Below are positions 21,187 through 31,842 of a DNA stretch of 64,000 nt, in pieces. Both the position numbers and the translations under genes were made by a program. This DNA comes from Cellulosilyticum lentocellum DSM 5427 (GTDB lineage: Bacteria > Bacillota > Clostridia > Lachnospirales > Cellulosilyticaceae): positions 4,059,001-4,123,000 of the forward strand of contig NC_015275.1 of NCBI RefSeq assembly GCF_000178835.2. The letters run 5' to 3'. Every line of letters begins with the position of its first letter. Positions within the stretch are counted from its first letter, which is position 1. The notes beneath the pieces are model-generated. The model had not been told where the DNA came from, searched no databases, and saw only the letters and a program-made list of their open reading frames with translations.

Positions 21187-23809
21187 TTAATATCCTCCAT
21201 ACATTATCTACAGTTAGTGCTTGTATTAATTCTTGTTTATTTAGTACCTCATCCTTAAACCCCATACTCCTAGTTAAGTCACTTTCCCAATTTTTATATC
21301 CTAATTTAGCTCCTAATTTTTTATCTAATATTTCATCTGGGTTTAAATAAAAACGTGTATTCCCTCTTAAGGCCTTATCTTCACCATAGGTAGTGTAACC
21401 ATATCCAGTAATATAAGGTATTTTTCTTACTGCAAAATTTCTTTCCCATTCTGCATTGCACCCACTAGCTCTTGCACATACAATCTGTACTAACTTTTCT
21501 TCAGATGTCATGCTCTCATTTATTTTAGATAAATAATATTCTTTGTCTAATTTTACATTTACACCCTCTATGTTTCTAGGGACACTGGGATATAAAGAAC
21601 CTCCCTGTACTCTTAGGTCATTCATTACATATATAAATCTATCAGATAATTCAATTCCAAATGAATCCAAATCATTAATTGCTGGTAGAATCGCATCATT
21701 AATTGCTTTTTGTGTTTGTACTTTCTGCATATCAATATCATTTCCTATTTTTTGTAATGCTTCTGTCCATTTCTTGTTAACTCCATACTCTCCAGCACTC
21801 ATATTTATCTTTGCCCATTTTGTCCCCTCAGCTGTAGAAGCATAGATGACATTATTTTTTAGTTGTTTTGCCATGTCTTGTCCTATGAGTTTTTCCAACT
21901 TGCCTGGATACTGTTTATCATACGCTTTGAATAGGGATTGAAACGACCCTTGCCCAATACACCATTGATTAAATCCAAATGAAACAGCTTGACCATCACC
22001 TGGATTAGATACGTTATAAAATTTATCCTTTCCTTCATTTTTGATAGTGATCTTTAAGAACCTTTTTATTGCTTCATTTTCATCTGATAGGCCATTATAT
22101 GTACCCTGTACTACATTATTAGAAGTACTTGTATTTTCATTTTCTATAATTATCGATGGCAATTTAGTAGAAGTGGTATTTATAATATTTCCATCATCCT
22201 GTATGATTCTAACAGCCTTAACATACTTAGGCGCCCAATAACTGTTATTTAAATCTCCAATCTTTACATTTTCCCCACTTTTAAGAGTATTTGGGTTGCT
22301 ATTCTCTCCGCCCTCATGAACGAATTGTCCATTTCCAATATATATCCCTACATGAGTTGTCTGTTTATTATTAATACCATTTGTATCAAAAAATATTAAA
22401 TCACCTATCTTTAACTCTTCCTTTTCTACTGATTTACCTCTACCTACCTGAGTACTACAATTAGGCCCAATATCTATTCCGAAAATGGTCTTATACACTG
22501 AACTTGTAAAATCCGAACAATCCATGTATGGTGGTGCATTATTTTTATCTAATATTTGGGTAGTTATTACGCTATCTATACAGTACGGTATCTTTCCCAC
22601 CCAGTATTTGGCCTCCTCTGCAAGTTTTTCTCTCCAATAATCAGCTAGTTCTTCTCCCTCTAATGCTAAAGTAGTATCACCTATTTCTTTTCCTATACTT
22701 GTTACTAGATCCACTAATTCATTCGTTATATAATTTCCACCACCAACATTCTCTCTTAGTCCACCTATTTCCTGTGGTACATACTTATAATCATTTTTAG
22801 ACACTTTCTTACCATTTTTATAAATAATATCTCCTATCTTAATGTATGTATATTCCCCTTCTTTATATCCCTGTGCAAAGTTACCATTACCTTCTATCTC
22901 TCTTATTCCACCTATTTCTACTGGGATATATTTATAATCATCTGCAGTTATCACCTTACCGTTTTTATAAATAATTCCTCCTATGCGCTGATATATGGTA
23001 TCTCCTTCTACATATGTTTGAGATACTATAACATAACTTCCTTTTCCGATCGTGTCCCTTATTCCCCCAATCTCTTTTGGTACATATTTATAGTTTTCTT
23101 CTGGTATTAGTACACCATTCTTATATATTTGCTTTCCTATTTGCTCATAAACTGTTTTGTTTTCTACATAAGCTCTTGCAAAAGTACCATTTCCATCTGT
23201 GGCACGTAAACCACCTACTTCATGCGGAATATATTTATAATCTTTTTCCGCTACTAACTCTCCATTTTTATATATTTTTCCATCTATACTTTCGTATAAA
23301 ATACCACCTTCTAAATAAGCTATGTCCGATTCACTTCTTGCAAACTTTTCTGCTTGATTACCTCCAATTAGTAGAAATTCTTCTTCCCATTCTTGACTCT
23401 TCTCGCCTAATTCATTACTCGCTTTAAATGAAATATTACTACTACCAATACTTCCTGGAAATTTAATAGTCTTACCAACACTTAATCTTCCTTTATCAAG
23501 GACACCTTTAGACATATACTCGCTTTCTTTATACAAAGTTGCAGCCTGCTTAGTATTAGTCACAAGTCTCTGGCTATGCTCCTCTACACTTCCCATTTTA
23601 TGCTCTATATCCTTTAAACTAGATAATATTCCCCTAGCAGAACTTACTACACTTCCATAGTCACTATATCTAGATATAATATTTTCCATCTCTCTCTTAA
23701 TACTATTGATATCTCTCTTATAGCTCGAACATACATTTCTATAGCATCTATCTATATTCCTTGATAGCTCACTTAGTTCATCAGTCTCAACCCTTAATTC
23801 ATCTGGCAT
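21176..23809 (-). CDS. LXG-like effector with NlpC/P60 and muramidase-like domains
   Basis: 877 residues. Helical export domain (1-105), four IYKNG/YKYIP repeats (~165-355), NlpC/P60 peptidase (~385-545) with Cys ~430 in Y-M-D-C-S-D-F and His in T-H-V-G-I-Y-I-G, and a C-terminal domain (~575-877). The last contains I-K-N-E-G-K and G-D-G-Q-A-V-S-F-G-F-N-Q-W, resembling lysozyme-like phage or VgrG glycosidases. Together these would cut both peptide and glycan of peptidoglycan. It could be an antibacterial toxin or a wall-opening factor for the machine's own passage. A Lap-like gene precedes it and a lipoprotein gene overlaps its end. Confidence 0.82.
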   Translation of the reverse strand: MPDELRVETDELSELSRNIDRCYRNVCSSYKRDINSIKREMENIISRYSDYGSVVSSARGILSSLKDIEHKMGSVEEHSQRLVTNTKQAATLYKESEYMSKGVLDKGRLSVGKTIKFPGSIGSSNISFKASNELGEKSQEWEEEFLLIGGNQAEKFARSESDIAYLEGGILYESIDGKIYKNGELVAEKDYKYIPHEVGGLRATDGNGTFARAYVENKTVYEQIGKQIYKNGVLIPEENYKYVPKEIGGIRDTIGKGSYVIVSQTYVEGDTIYQRIGGIIYKNGKVITADDYKYIPVEIGGIREIEGNGNFAQGYKEGEYTYIKIGDIIYKNGKKVSKNDYKYVPQEIGGLRENVGGGNYITNELVDLVTSIGKEIGDTTLALEGEELADYWREKLAEEAKYWVGKIPYCIDSVITTQILDKNNAPPYMDCSDFTSSVYKTIFGIDIGPNCSTQVGRGKSVEKEELKIGDLIFFDTNGINNKQTTHVGIYIGNGQFVHEGGENSNPNTLKSGENVKIGDLNNSYWAPKYVKAVRIIQDDGNIINTTSTKLPSIIIENENTSTSNNVVQGTYNGLSDENEAIKRFLKITIKNEGKDKFYNVSNPGDGQAVSFGFNQWCIGQGSFQSLFKAYDKQYPGKLEKLIGQDMAKQLKNNVIYASTAEGTKWAKINMSAGEYGVNKKWTEALQKIGNDIDMQKVQTQKAINDAILPAINDLDSFGIELSDRFIYVMNDLRVQGGSLYPSVPRNIEGVNVKLDKEYYLSKINESMTSEEKLVQIVCARASGCNAEWERNFAVRKIPYITGYGYTTYGEDKALRGNTRFYLNPDEILDKKLGAKLGYKNWESDLTRSMGFKDEVLNKQELIQALTVDNVWRILNEI

Positions 23810-23821
23810 AAAAATCCCCCC

Positions 23822-24106
23822 TTACTTATTTTTACTTTTAGCTGCTGCTAACTTAGCTTTTTTATCTCTCTCTGCTACTTCTACTGCTCCTGATAAACTA
23901 TTTAATTGACTTGCTACATTTCTCCAGCTACTGTTTAATGTTGAAAATTTCTTTTCTAGTTCACAATATGAAGCTCTAAAATTATCATAACTGCTTCCAC
24001 TCCAGTTCTTTTTGACGGCTTCCACATCTGCTTTCATCTGCCTACTGCTACTTTGCAAGGTACTTGAAGTTTGCTGAACTTTACTTACTAAAGATGATGC
24101 TGACAT
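23822..24106 (-). CDS. WXG100/Lap-like partner of the 877-residue effector
   Basis: 94 residues from the ATG behind GAGGAGGGGAG; the upstream ATG seven codons earlier lies inside that ribosome site and is not used. Helical hairpin with W-S-G turn and K-S-K-N-K tail. It is almost identical to the protein before the IS-disrupted effector. It ends twelve bases before the effector gene and is its likely export partner. Confidence 0.8.
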   Translation of the reverse strand: MSASSLVSKVQQTSSTLQSSSRQMKADVEAVKKNWSGSSYDNFRASYCELEKKFSTLNSSWRNVASQLNSLSGAVEVAERDKKAKLAAAKSKNK

Positions 24107-24190
24107 CAATCTCCCCTCCTCAATCATTATTCTCTTGTAATGTTATATTATAGTGCCTTTTATATTTCTCTTCTTTAACAAGAAAAACAT

Positions 24191-24228
24191 AAAGAGACTA
24201 TATGTAAATCATCCCATCTATAGTCCCT
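24191..24228 (-). terminator. Terminator after the second large secreted gene
   Basis: AAGAGACTATA pairs with TATAGTCCCTT, imperfectly, a diverged copy of the hairpin near 15.98 kb. It separates the stalk/large-protein unit from the Lap-effector unit. Confidence 0.6.
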
Positions 24229-24258
24229 TCATCTCTTCTGTCTAGTAGCTATATTTAG

Positions 24259-26917
24259 TTAATTATTAAGGTCATCATACATAGAACCATGAACTTGAAG
24301 TGCTATCTCATCTAGTTGCTTTTCTGTATTAACACCTTTGAGTGTCATTCCTGGTACATTCGTAATACTTGATACATCTACATCATTTTAACCATGCTGT
24401 CATATAATACTTGCCATTTTTCATACCACCAAAGGTATAACACTTTTGATTATCTGGATTCACCGTTATGGTTACTAAAGTTTCTTCTACTACCTTACAA
24501 ATATATTGACCCTCTTGTATGTACTCTCTATACTTATACTCATCTTTACTATTTTGTGTATTGGATTCCTCATAGCCTTCTAATATTTCTTTAAAATAAG
24601 TATGCGTAAAACCTGCTGCATCTGGGCTATATGGTACTTCATATTCTGTTACATAAGTATAATCTCTTTGTATACCTAATAGACCTTCTGCTGCTATTGA
24701 TGCTGTGGGGTCATCTATTTCTAACTTTAATTGGTACTGAGAGCCCTTATCTATATAGGTCATGTTAGATCCATAATTAAAACTTTGTAGCACTTTATCT
24801 ACAAGATCTTTGTGTTCCTGGGTTTCCTTAGCTTCATCTTTATAGATTTCTGTACGTATGGTAAGTGTATACTCTCCTGCTGGATTAAAGTAGTAGCCAG
24901 ATTTAAAAGGATACTTGTATTGGCGTTGTAGATCTCTATCTGTTGCAAAAGGTACGTGAGGATAATCTAATTTATTAGTACTCTTTCTCTTAGCACTATT
25001 TAAGTCCTCCTCATAAATACTACTCATACTCTGATTAATACCCCACTCAATCATTGCTTTATTTTGCTGAGTAAAGATACGTTCATGCTGTCCCTGTATT
25101 GCTTCATAGGTCATATCTCCTGTAGCAAATACATTCTTCATCCATCTTTGCACAAACATCTCATATTCATCACTTTCCCACCAAATAGTCTTGTTTAAAG
25201 AATCGTGTGTATTATCATCTATTTCCTTTTTAAAATGACGTGCTTCTACGCTGGGCATAGGTTTTCTGCCATTATATACTTGCGTTGTTATACTAATACG
25301 ATCTTCCCCCGGCTGGAATATACCATTTTGAGTTCCTGAACCATAATAGGTACTACAACCACTACAATCATAATAATGGCTAGAACCATCCTCATTTTCA
25401 CAACAATAGACACTATGAGAAGTATGATAGTCATAGTCCCTCTTAACATCACCCTCATAGAAAACTATCATCTCACGTATAGGATTAGAAAGATTAGGTA
25501 GATAGAAATCTCCATACTCCTCCCTCTTAATAACACCTTGTATAATCGGACTTCTAGTAACAGACTCTGCTGCTTCATCCACCGGAGGGTTCGTATCATC
25601 CTTTACCTTTGCATCTGATAATGCACCGTCGTTATCTTCTATATCCACATTTAATGCTCCTGTTAAATTACCATCCCAACTCCAAAGGCTTTTATTAGGT
25701 GATTGTACGCTTCCAGGAATCCCTCCACCCGCTAACTCATGTTCTAATTCTTTAGTAAGCTCATCATAATAGAGGGTATAGTTAGCTTTTGCAATATCAT
25801 AGCGAATCCAAGATATGCTCTCACTATCTTTATTATCTGTATAAATACTTTCTTCAGGGTTCTTACTTGGATTAATCTCAAAAGTAATGGTAACTGGTTC
25901 TCTTGGCATGATAAACTCTAAGTCAAATACCGCATCAAATTCTGAACCCTCAGATGGTATAGTAGTACTTCCTTGACTCGCACCTTCCCCATACCCTGTA
26001 AACTTGCATGCACTTTCTTCTTTCTGTTGATACATAGTACCTGTTGTATTTCCCTTAACGGTCCATTTATAGGTAGTGTCAACATTTTCATCAAATGTAG
26101 ATTTAACTATAGCTGATGCTTTTACTACATCATCATTTCTTACACCAGCCCCTTCTGCCTGTGCACATTCTAAAGTTACTGTTAAATTAGGTCCTATTAA
26201 TTCAAAAGCTGCAATAGGGATTCCCATATAATTACCATTTTCCTTATAAATACGTCCTTGCCCCCAAGTCGTTTCTGTGGGTGGGATTACTATATGCACA
26301 TAATTAATCCAATTACACTCTGGCTTCTTACCTCCCTCATGAACAATAGGATTCCCATTAACACTGATGTTACAATCCTTAGCTTTTATTTGTGAGTATC
26401 TTTTTCCCCCATAAACCATATCAACTCCTAACTGTATAGCTTGTTCTAATGTATCAATACCGTACTTATCACTGTTTATAATTTTATTTATATAATTAGT
26501 ACGTCTACTAGAATTATACTGCCAAGGCTCAGCTACTCCCCACTTAGATATTCTAACTGCATCCCAACCTATATTCCATCCAAATTGAGGATTTGGTACT
26601 GCTTGTCCTGAGGGCATTCTTCCTAAAAATTCATTCTCATTAGCTATTTCATCTGTATTACCAAATTGACCACCATAAGCTGGTATATAAGAGTAAATAC
26701 TTTCTCCTCCTCTAATCTGATTTTTATAATAAAAATTAATATCTCCTTCATCGCAGCTTTCTGTATAATAATCAACCTTGTAATCATAAATATTTTTCAT
26801 ATCTTTATTAAGTCTATTTAGCAACTCCTCCTTTGATATACCTTCTGCATATACCGTACTATTTAAATTTATGCACATTAAAGCTACAGTTAGTAAGCAT
26901 ATAATATATCTTTTCAT
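24259..26917 (-). pseudogene. Large secreted protein, subtype B, with a 3' homopolymer frameshift
   Basis: The open frame gives 844 residues and ends in T-A-W-L-K. The paralogues read T-A-W-L-N-D-V-D-V-S-S-I for ~43 more residues. One extra A (TTAAAATGATG instead of TTAAATGATG) makes the early stop; the lost frame continues intact to its normal D-D-L-N-N end. The signal peptide and first ~225 residues are of subtype B (M-K-R-Y-I-I-C-L-L-T-V), unlike the subtype A neighbours. From I-G-P-N-L-T-V-T-L-E-C on it is nearly identical to the gene at 16027. Loss of the tail may or may not abolish function. Paired with a subtype B stalk protein. Confidence 0.75.
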
Positions 26918-26929
26918 TTATTACTCCTC

Positions 26930-27763
26930 CTACTTATGAATCACACGAATTTCAGTGGACTCGCTACTATTTGATTCAACCTTAACAGTATAGTTGGCAG
27001 TATTAAATGTCTTAGCAGGAAGATTTTGATACATCTCTTTCTTAGTTCTTACATAATCTATTATTTTTTTTGCTTCACTTACACTCATATCTTGTGCTAA
27101 TAATGCTTCTATCTCATCACATTGTACTCCATAGTCTACCTTTAAACCCTGAGTAACTAAAATTGACATATTTCCTTTGGATGCCCACTCCTCATTAAAC
27201 CATATATCAGAAAGATTTTTAGTTTGTATATACCATGAATCTCCTATCTTATTCACCTTTGTCCCATTAGTAATTGGGATATTAAAATTACCTGATGTAC
27301 AAACTTTTACTTCTGGCAATGGCTCTTTTCCATTATCTATGTACACAATTCTTACCTTATTATCCCATTTAACCGTTGCTCCTAATGCTTCACTTACAAA
27401 TCTTATTGGTACATAAGTTCTTGTTCCTTTTACAATAGCTGCTGTATCTAATTCTTTAACTTGTCCATCCACCATAATTTGCTTTGAATTAATGTGTAAT
27501 ATGACTACTTTATCCCCATCTAGAATCGTTACCCTTTTTGCTGCTGCGTCCCACTCTACCTTTGCTCCTAACTGTTCACTTACAAACCTAACTGGCACTA
27601 ATACTCTACTATTACTATCCACATAAGGCTTTCCATCTGGAAAATACACTTGTGCTCCATTAACCCTTACACGTATCTCTGATAGTGCAAATACTTGTGG
27701 CATACATAGCATTGCCATCATCATGACTGCTAACCATTTTAATAATCCTTTTTTCATATTCAT
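26930..27763 (-). CDS. Secreted stalk-domain protein, subtype B
   Basis: 277 residues: signal peptide, the same two-half stalk domain as the other four copies, then a different C-terminal domain (S-G-N-F-N-I-P-I-T-N-G-T-K-V, I-W-F-N-E-E-W-A-S-K-G) ending E-I-R-V-I-H-K. The C-terminal type is shared only with the protein at 45074-45898; both precede a subtype B large protein. It ends twelve bases before the large-protein gene, so they are co-expressed. Confidence 0.82.
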   Translation of the reverse strand: MNMKKGLLKWLAVMMMAMLCMPQVFALSEIRVRVNGAQVYFPDGKPYVDSNSRVLVPVRFVSEQLGAKVEWDAAAKRVTILDGDKVVILHINSKQIMVDGQVKELDTAAIVKGTRTYVPIRFVSEALGATVKWDNKVRIVYIDNGKEPLPEVKVCTSGNFNIPITNGTKVNKIGDSWYIQTKNLSDIWFNEEWASKGNMSILVTQGLKVDYGVQCDEIEALLAQDMSVSEAKKIIDYVRTKKEMYQNLPAKTFNTANYTVKVESNSSESTEIRVIHK

Positions 27764-27857
27764 TATCTCCCTTTTATTTATATCTATTTCCCTTCAATAA
27801 CGATCATAAACTTTCTTCATTTATGCCCTACATTACTATCCATTTTTAACTTTAACC

Positions 27858-29087
27858 CTATCTTTCTTTCTCTATTTCCTGCATCTTATTTTCATACCAT
27901 GCTACGTTGATATGAGAATAATCTCCATCTAGAAATTTAAAACTACCTATTATATCTTCTATATCCTCTTGTAACTCTATATATTCTTCATAAGCGAATT
28001 TTCCCTTATCTGTCTCCATATCATAATTACTTTCACTAGGTAACTGGTATACAAAAACTAAGCCATTTCTTATTCCTAATTTTAAATATGACATTACAAC
28101 ATCATCCCCACCATCTGCAAGCCATTGTTGTTCTGTATCGTAAATACCTATTGTTATTAATTTATCTCCTTTTTCACCATTAACATTATGCTCAAGACTT
28201 AGTCCAAATTCACCTTCAGTAACTATATATTTTCCTTCCCAAGTTTTTGGGAGCTCTATTGAAAATCCCATTTTTTCATTTCTATATGTAACACTTTCTC
28301 CTACTAAATTTTCATTCATATTTTCCTCTCCTTTACTATTTTTATCGTTCACCTCTTGCTTCTGTTGTTCTACCACTTTACTATTTATTGTATTGTTTTC
28401 GTTAATGGTACTATCTTCTATTTTCTTCAGTTCAATCGCATCTCTTTCAGCCCCAAATCCACTACGATAATTGATCAACCCTTTACCTTTTTCCCATGTA
28501 AATGATTCATAGTAATCTGTCTCAATTAAATTACTATAGGAATGATATTCACACTTATCACCATCTATCGTTAAATAGTGGTGCCAACCAGCCTCTCCTT
28601 TAGCTAGGTCATCTTTTATTTCATCATCTTGGCAAATAATTGCACTGCCCTCCGGTATCTCTTCACTTGAAATAAATTGCTTAATTTTTTCATCTCCGTA
28701 TGCTATCTTATAGATTTTATCTTCTTGAACATAAAGATAGCCTAAACTTAAACGATCATCAGGCACCCCTTCAATTGCTTGTAACTTTAATTCGTATAAC
28801 TCCCCATCATTAAGCTGAGCTATTTTATTAATACCCAACCTTACGGAATCATTGATAATATCATCAAATAAAAACTGTCCGTTATACTTTACATATGAAA
28901 TATCTTCTTCAAAGAAAAATGGATTTCTTTTTGTATTTCCTTTCTCCCCCTCATCTATATTTGAACTAATTGAATGTGTTACCTCTTGCTGCTTGGTCTG
29001 ATTTTGTTTAACTGGATTTAATTCATTATTTGACTGACTACATCCAACAATAAATACTAGTCCTATTGAAAATAAAAATTTTTTCAT
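27858..29087 (-). CDS. Lipoprotein, candidate immunity for the 752-residue effector
   Basis: About 409 residues from the ATG behind GGGGAGG (an in-frame ATG five codons earlier overlaps the ribosome site). Lipobox F-I-V-G-C, an N-terminal domain of unknown type, a Lys/Asn/Gln-rich low-complexity linker (~235-260) and a C-terminal domain (G-F-S-I-E-L-P-K-T-W-E-G-K-Y). That domain matches the end of the WG-repeat lipoprotein. Each of these lipoproteins directly follows a peptidoglycan-hydrolase effector. The shared C-terminal module is therefore probably the functional part, for example an effector-binding immunity domain. Confidence 0.65.
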   Translation of the reverse strand: MKKFLFSIGLVFIVGCSQSNNELNPVKQNQTKQQEVTHSISSNIDEGEKGNTKRNPFFFEEDISYVKYNGQFLFDDIINDSVRLGINKIAQLNDGELYELKLQAIEGVPDDRLSLGYLYVQEDKIYKIAYGDEKIKQFISSEEIPEGSAIICQDDEIKDDLAKGEAGWHHYLTIDGDKCEYHSYSNLIETDYYESFTWEKGKGLINYRSGFGAERDAIELKKIEDSTINENNTINSKVVEQQKQEVNDKNSKGEENMNENLVGESVTYRNEKMGFSIELPKTWEGKYIVTEGEFGLSLEHNVNGEKGDKLITIGIYDTEQQWLADGGDDVVMSYLKLGIRNGLVFVYQLPSESNYDMETDKGKFAYEEYIELQEDIEDIIGSFKFLDGDYSHINVAWYENKMQEIEKER

Positions 29088-29141
29088 AAATATCCTCCCC
29101 ATTAAATGTAAACTGAGTTATCTTTTAATTAATATAAGTCA

Positions 29142-31400
29142 TCACTTTATTGCATCTATAAGTATATATACCCCGGGTTGCTTATCTACAGTATTGGAAT
29201 CATACACACCGTCTGAAACATATTTTCCTCCAGTGTATACGTTAGTTCCGCTATAAACATATGGGCTAACTCTTTTCTTGTTATAGTATCCCAATCCATT
29301 ATAGCGTTCAGCAAATGCCATCATTTTTGCTATATCATTACAATCAAAAGTTAATTGAAATTCATCTCTAACACTCGATTTCCGTGATAGTGCATCTATT
29401 GCTGCTTCTGTAAAATCTTCAAAATATATGCCCTTAGGTACTATAGTAGTTGTTTTCCCAAGTTTTTGCCCATTATGTAAATATGTATTAAAATTACAAC
29501 CTGATTCTCGATAATGTAACGCAGCAATTAATTCTGGTGGTATACCTGTTTTTTCAGATATCCTTTCATACGTTTCTTTGTTACCCTGATATATTCTTTT
29601 AAAGTTATCAATATCCCATTTGAATTTTTCTTTATTAACTGATGTTATTTGGTTTACTAAATCAACTTCATGGGCATATACCTTGCTAGTATCATATAAC
29701 TTTTTATCAATTTCACTGCTACTATCCAGCTTTTGTATTGGTGTAATATCTGATTTACCATCTCCCTTTACTTCGGGTAGTTTATTATTTAAAATAGTCC
29801 CATTATCCTGTATAATTCTTCTTACTGCCAAAACTGAACTAGAAGCATTTGATAGATTACAAATTCTTACATTAGCTTTTTCTCCAGTTCCTCCTTCATC
29901 TATATATTGTCCATTTCCAATATATATTCCTACATGATCTACTATTCCGTCCCTTTTTCCTGTATTTGGATCTTTCCAATCAAAGAAAATCAAGTCTCCT
30001 ATTTTAAGTTCTTCTTTACTTACTTCGATTCCTTCTTTAATTTGTTCCTTGGTAGTTCTAGGTAATTTAATCCCAAATTTTGTTAGATATATCGATGCAA
30101 CAAAAGCTGAACAATCCATATTTTTAGGCGGGTTTTTAGGATCTAATATTTGTATTCCCTCTCCACCATACTGATATGGAATCTTCCCTTTAAACAACTC
30201 AGCAAACTCAACAAGTTCATTTCTCCAATAATCAGCTAGTTCTTCTCCCTCTAATGTTACAGCAGTACCACCTATTTCTTTTCCTATATTTGTTACTAGA
30301 TCCACTAATTCACTCGTTATATAATTTCCACCACCAACAGTCTCTCTTAGTCCTCCTATTTCCTGTGGTACATACTTATAATCATTTTTAGACACTTCCT
30401 TACCATTTTTATAGATAACATCTCCTATCTTTACATAAGTATTTCCACCTTCTTTATAACCTTGGGCAAAGCTTCCTTTACCGTCTACTTCACGAAGTCC
30501 TCCTATTTCTACTGGGATATATTTATAATCATCTACAGCTATCTCCTTACCATTTTTATAAATAATTCCTCCTATACGCTGATATATATTATCTCCTTCT
30601 ACATATGTTTGAGATACTATAACATAACTTCCTCTTCCAATCGTCTCCCTTATTCCCCCAATCTCTTTCGGTACATATTTATAGTTTTCTTCTGGTACTA
30701 GTACACCATTCTTGTAAATTTGCTTGCCTATTTGCTCATAAACTGTTTTGTTTTCTACATAAGCTCTTGCAAGAGTACCATTTCCATCTGTGGCACGTAA
30801 ACCACCTACTTCATGCGGAATATATTTATAATCTTTTTCCGCTACTAACTCTCCATTTTTATATATTTTTCCATCTATACTTTCGTATAAAATACCACCT
30901 TCTAAATAAGCGCTGTCTGATTCACTTCTTGCAAACTTTTCTGCTTGGTTACCTCCAACTATTCGGAGTTCTCCTTCCCATTCTTGACTCTTCTCACCTA
31001 ATTCATTACTCGCTTTAAATGAAATATTACTACTACCAATACTTCCTGAAAATTTAATAGACTTACCAAAACTTAATCTTCCTTTATCAAGGACAGCTTT
31101 AGATATATACTCACTTTCTTTATACAAAGCTACAGCCTGCTTAGTATTAGTCACAAGACGCTGACTATTTTCCTCTATACCCTCTGTTTTATACTCTATT
31201 TCCTTTAAACTAGATAATATTCCCCTAGCACAACTTACTACACTTCCATATTCATTATATCTAGATATAATATTTTCCATTTCTCTTTTAATACTATTGA
31301 TATCTCTTTTATAGTTTGAGCACACGTTTCTATAGCATCTATCTGTCTTCCTTGATAATTCACTTAATTCATCAGTTTCAACCTGTAATTCTCCTGGCAT
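29142..31400 (-). CDS. LXG-like effector with NlpC/P60 and lysozyme-like domains
   Basis: 752 residues. Helical export domain (M-P-G-E-L-Q-V-E-T-D-E-L), four IYKNG/YKYIP repeats (~165-355), NlpC/P60 domain with Cys ~429 in N-M-D-C-S-A-F and D-H-V-G-I-Y-I-G. The C-terminal domain (~570-752) contains T-G-I-P-P-E-L-I-A-A-L-H-Y-R-E-S-G-C, the Glu being the likely catalytic acid of a lysozyme-like fold, and a K-G-I-Y-F-E-D-F-T-E-A segment as in phage endolysin-type proteins. It is the third effector with the same head and a different glycan-cleaving tip. Lap-like gene upstream, lipoprotein downstream. Confidence 0.82.
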   Translation of the reverse strand: MPGELQVETDELSELSRKTDRCYRNVCSNYKRDINSIKREMENIISRYNEYGSVVSCARGILSSLKEIEYKTEGIEENSQRLVTNTKQAVALYKESEYISKAVLDKGRLSFGKSIKFSGSIGSSNISFKASNELGEKSQEWEGELRIVGGNQAEKFARSESDSAYLEGGILYESIDGKIYKNGELVAEKDYKYIPHEVGGLRATDGNGTLARAYVENKTVYEQIGKQIYKNGVLVPEENYKYVPKEIGGIRETIGRGSYVIVSQTYVEGDNIYQRIGGIIYKNGKEIAVDDYKYIPVEIGGLREVDGKGSFAQGYKEGGNTYVKIGDVIYKNGKEVSKNDYKYVPQEIGGLRETVGGGNYITSELVDLVTNIGKEIGGTAVTLEGEELADYWRNELVEFAELFKGKIPYQYGGEGIQILDPKNPPKNMDCSAFVASIYLTKFGIKLPRTTKEQIKEGIEVSKEELKIGDLIFFDWKDPNTGKRDGIVDHVGIYIGNGQYIDEGGTGEKANVRICNLSNASSSVLAVRRIIQDNGTILNNKLPEVKGDGKSDITPIQKLDSSSEIDKKLYDTSKVYAHEVDLVNQITSVNKEKFKWDIDNFKRIYQGNKETYERISEKTGIPPELIAALHYRESGCNFNTYLHNGQKLGKTTTIVPKGIYFEDFTEAAIDALSRKSSVRDEFQLTFDCNDIAKMMAFAERYNGLGYYNKKRVSPYVYSGTNVYTGGKYVSDGVYDSNTVDKQPGVYILIDAIK

Positions 31401-31412
31401 AAAAGCCTCCCC

Positions 31413-31697
31413 TTACTTGTTTTTTCTCCTAGCTTCGGCTAATTTAGCTCTTTTTTCTCTCTCTGCTTCTTCTATTGCTCTCGATAAACTATTTAATTGA
31501 CTTGCTACATTTCCCCAATTACTATTTAATGCTAAAAATTTCTTTTCAAGTTCACTATAAGAGGCTCTAAAATTATCATAACTACTTCCATTCCAGTTCT
31601 TTTTGGCAACTTCTACATCTGCTCTCATTTGTCTAGTGTTATTCTTTAAACTACTAGAAGTTTCTTGAATCTTACTCGCTAAAGATGATGATGACAT
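31413..31697 (-). CDS. WXG100/Lap-like partner of the 752-residue effector
   Basis: 94 residues, helical hairpin with W-N-G turn (K-K-N-W-N-G-S-S-Y-D-N-F). It is a diverged paralogue of the two W-S-G proteins at 12.7 and 23.8 kb. It ends twelve bases before the effector start. The extra divergence parallels the greater divergence of its effector's export domain, consistent with cognate pairing. Confidence 0.8.
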   Translation of the reverse strand: MSSSSLASKIQETSSSLKNNTRQMRADVEVAKKNWNGSSYDNFRASYSELEKKFLALNSNWGNVASQLNSLSRAIEEAEREKRAKLAEARRKNK

Positions 31698-31780
31698 CGA
31701 TTTCCCCTCCTCAATGTTTTCTCTTAGAATACTAAATTATAGTGTCTTTTATATTTGTCCTCATTAACGTTAAAAACATG

Positions 31781-31817
31781 AGGGACCATAAACAAATCAT
31801 TCTGTCTATAGTCCCTT
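31781..31817 (-). terminator. Terminator after the third large secreted gene
   Basis: GAGGGACCATA pairs with TATAGTCCCTTT in the same position relative to the gene as the hairpins near 15.98 and 24.2 kb. It separates the secreted-protein unit from the Lap-effector unit. Confidence 0.6.
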
Positions 31818-31842
31818 TATCTATTCTGTCTAGTCTCTATAT

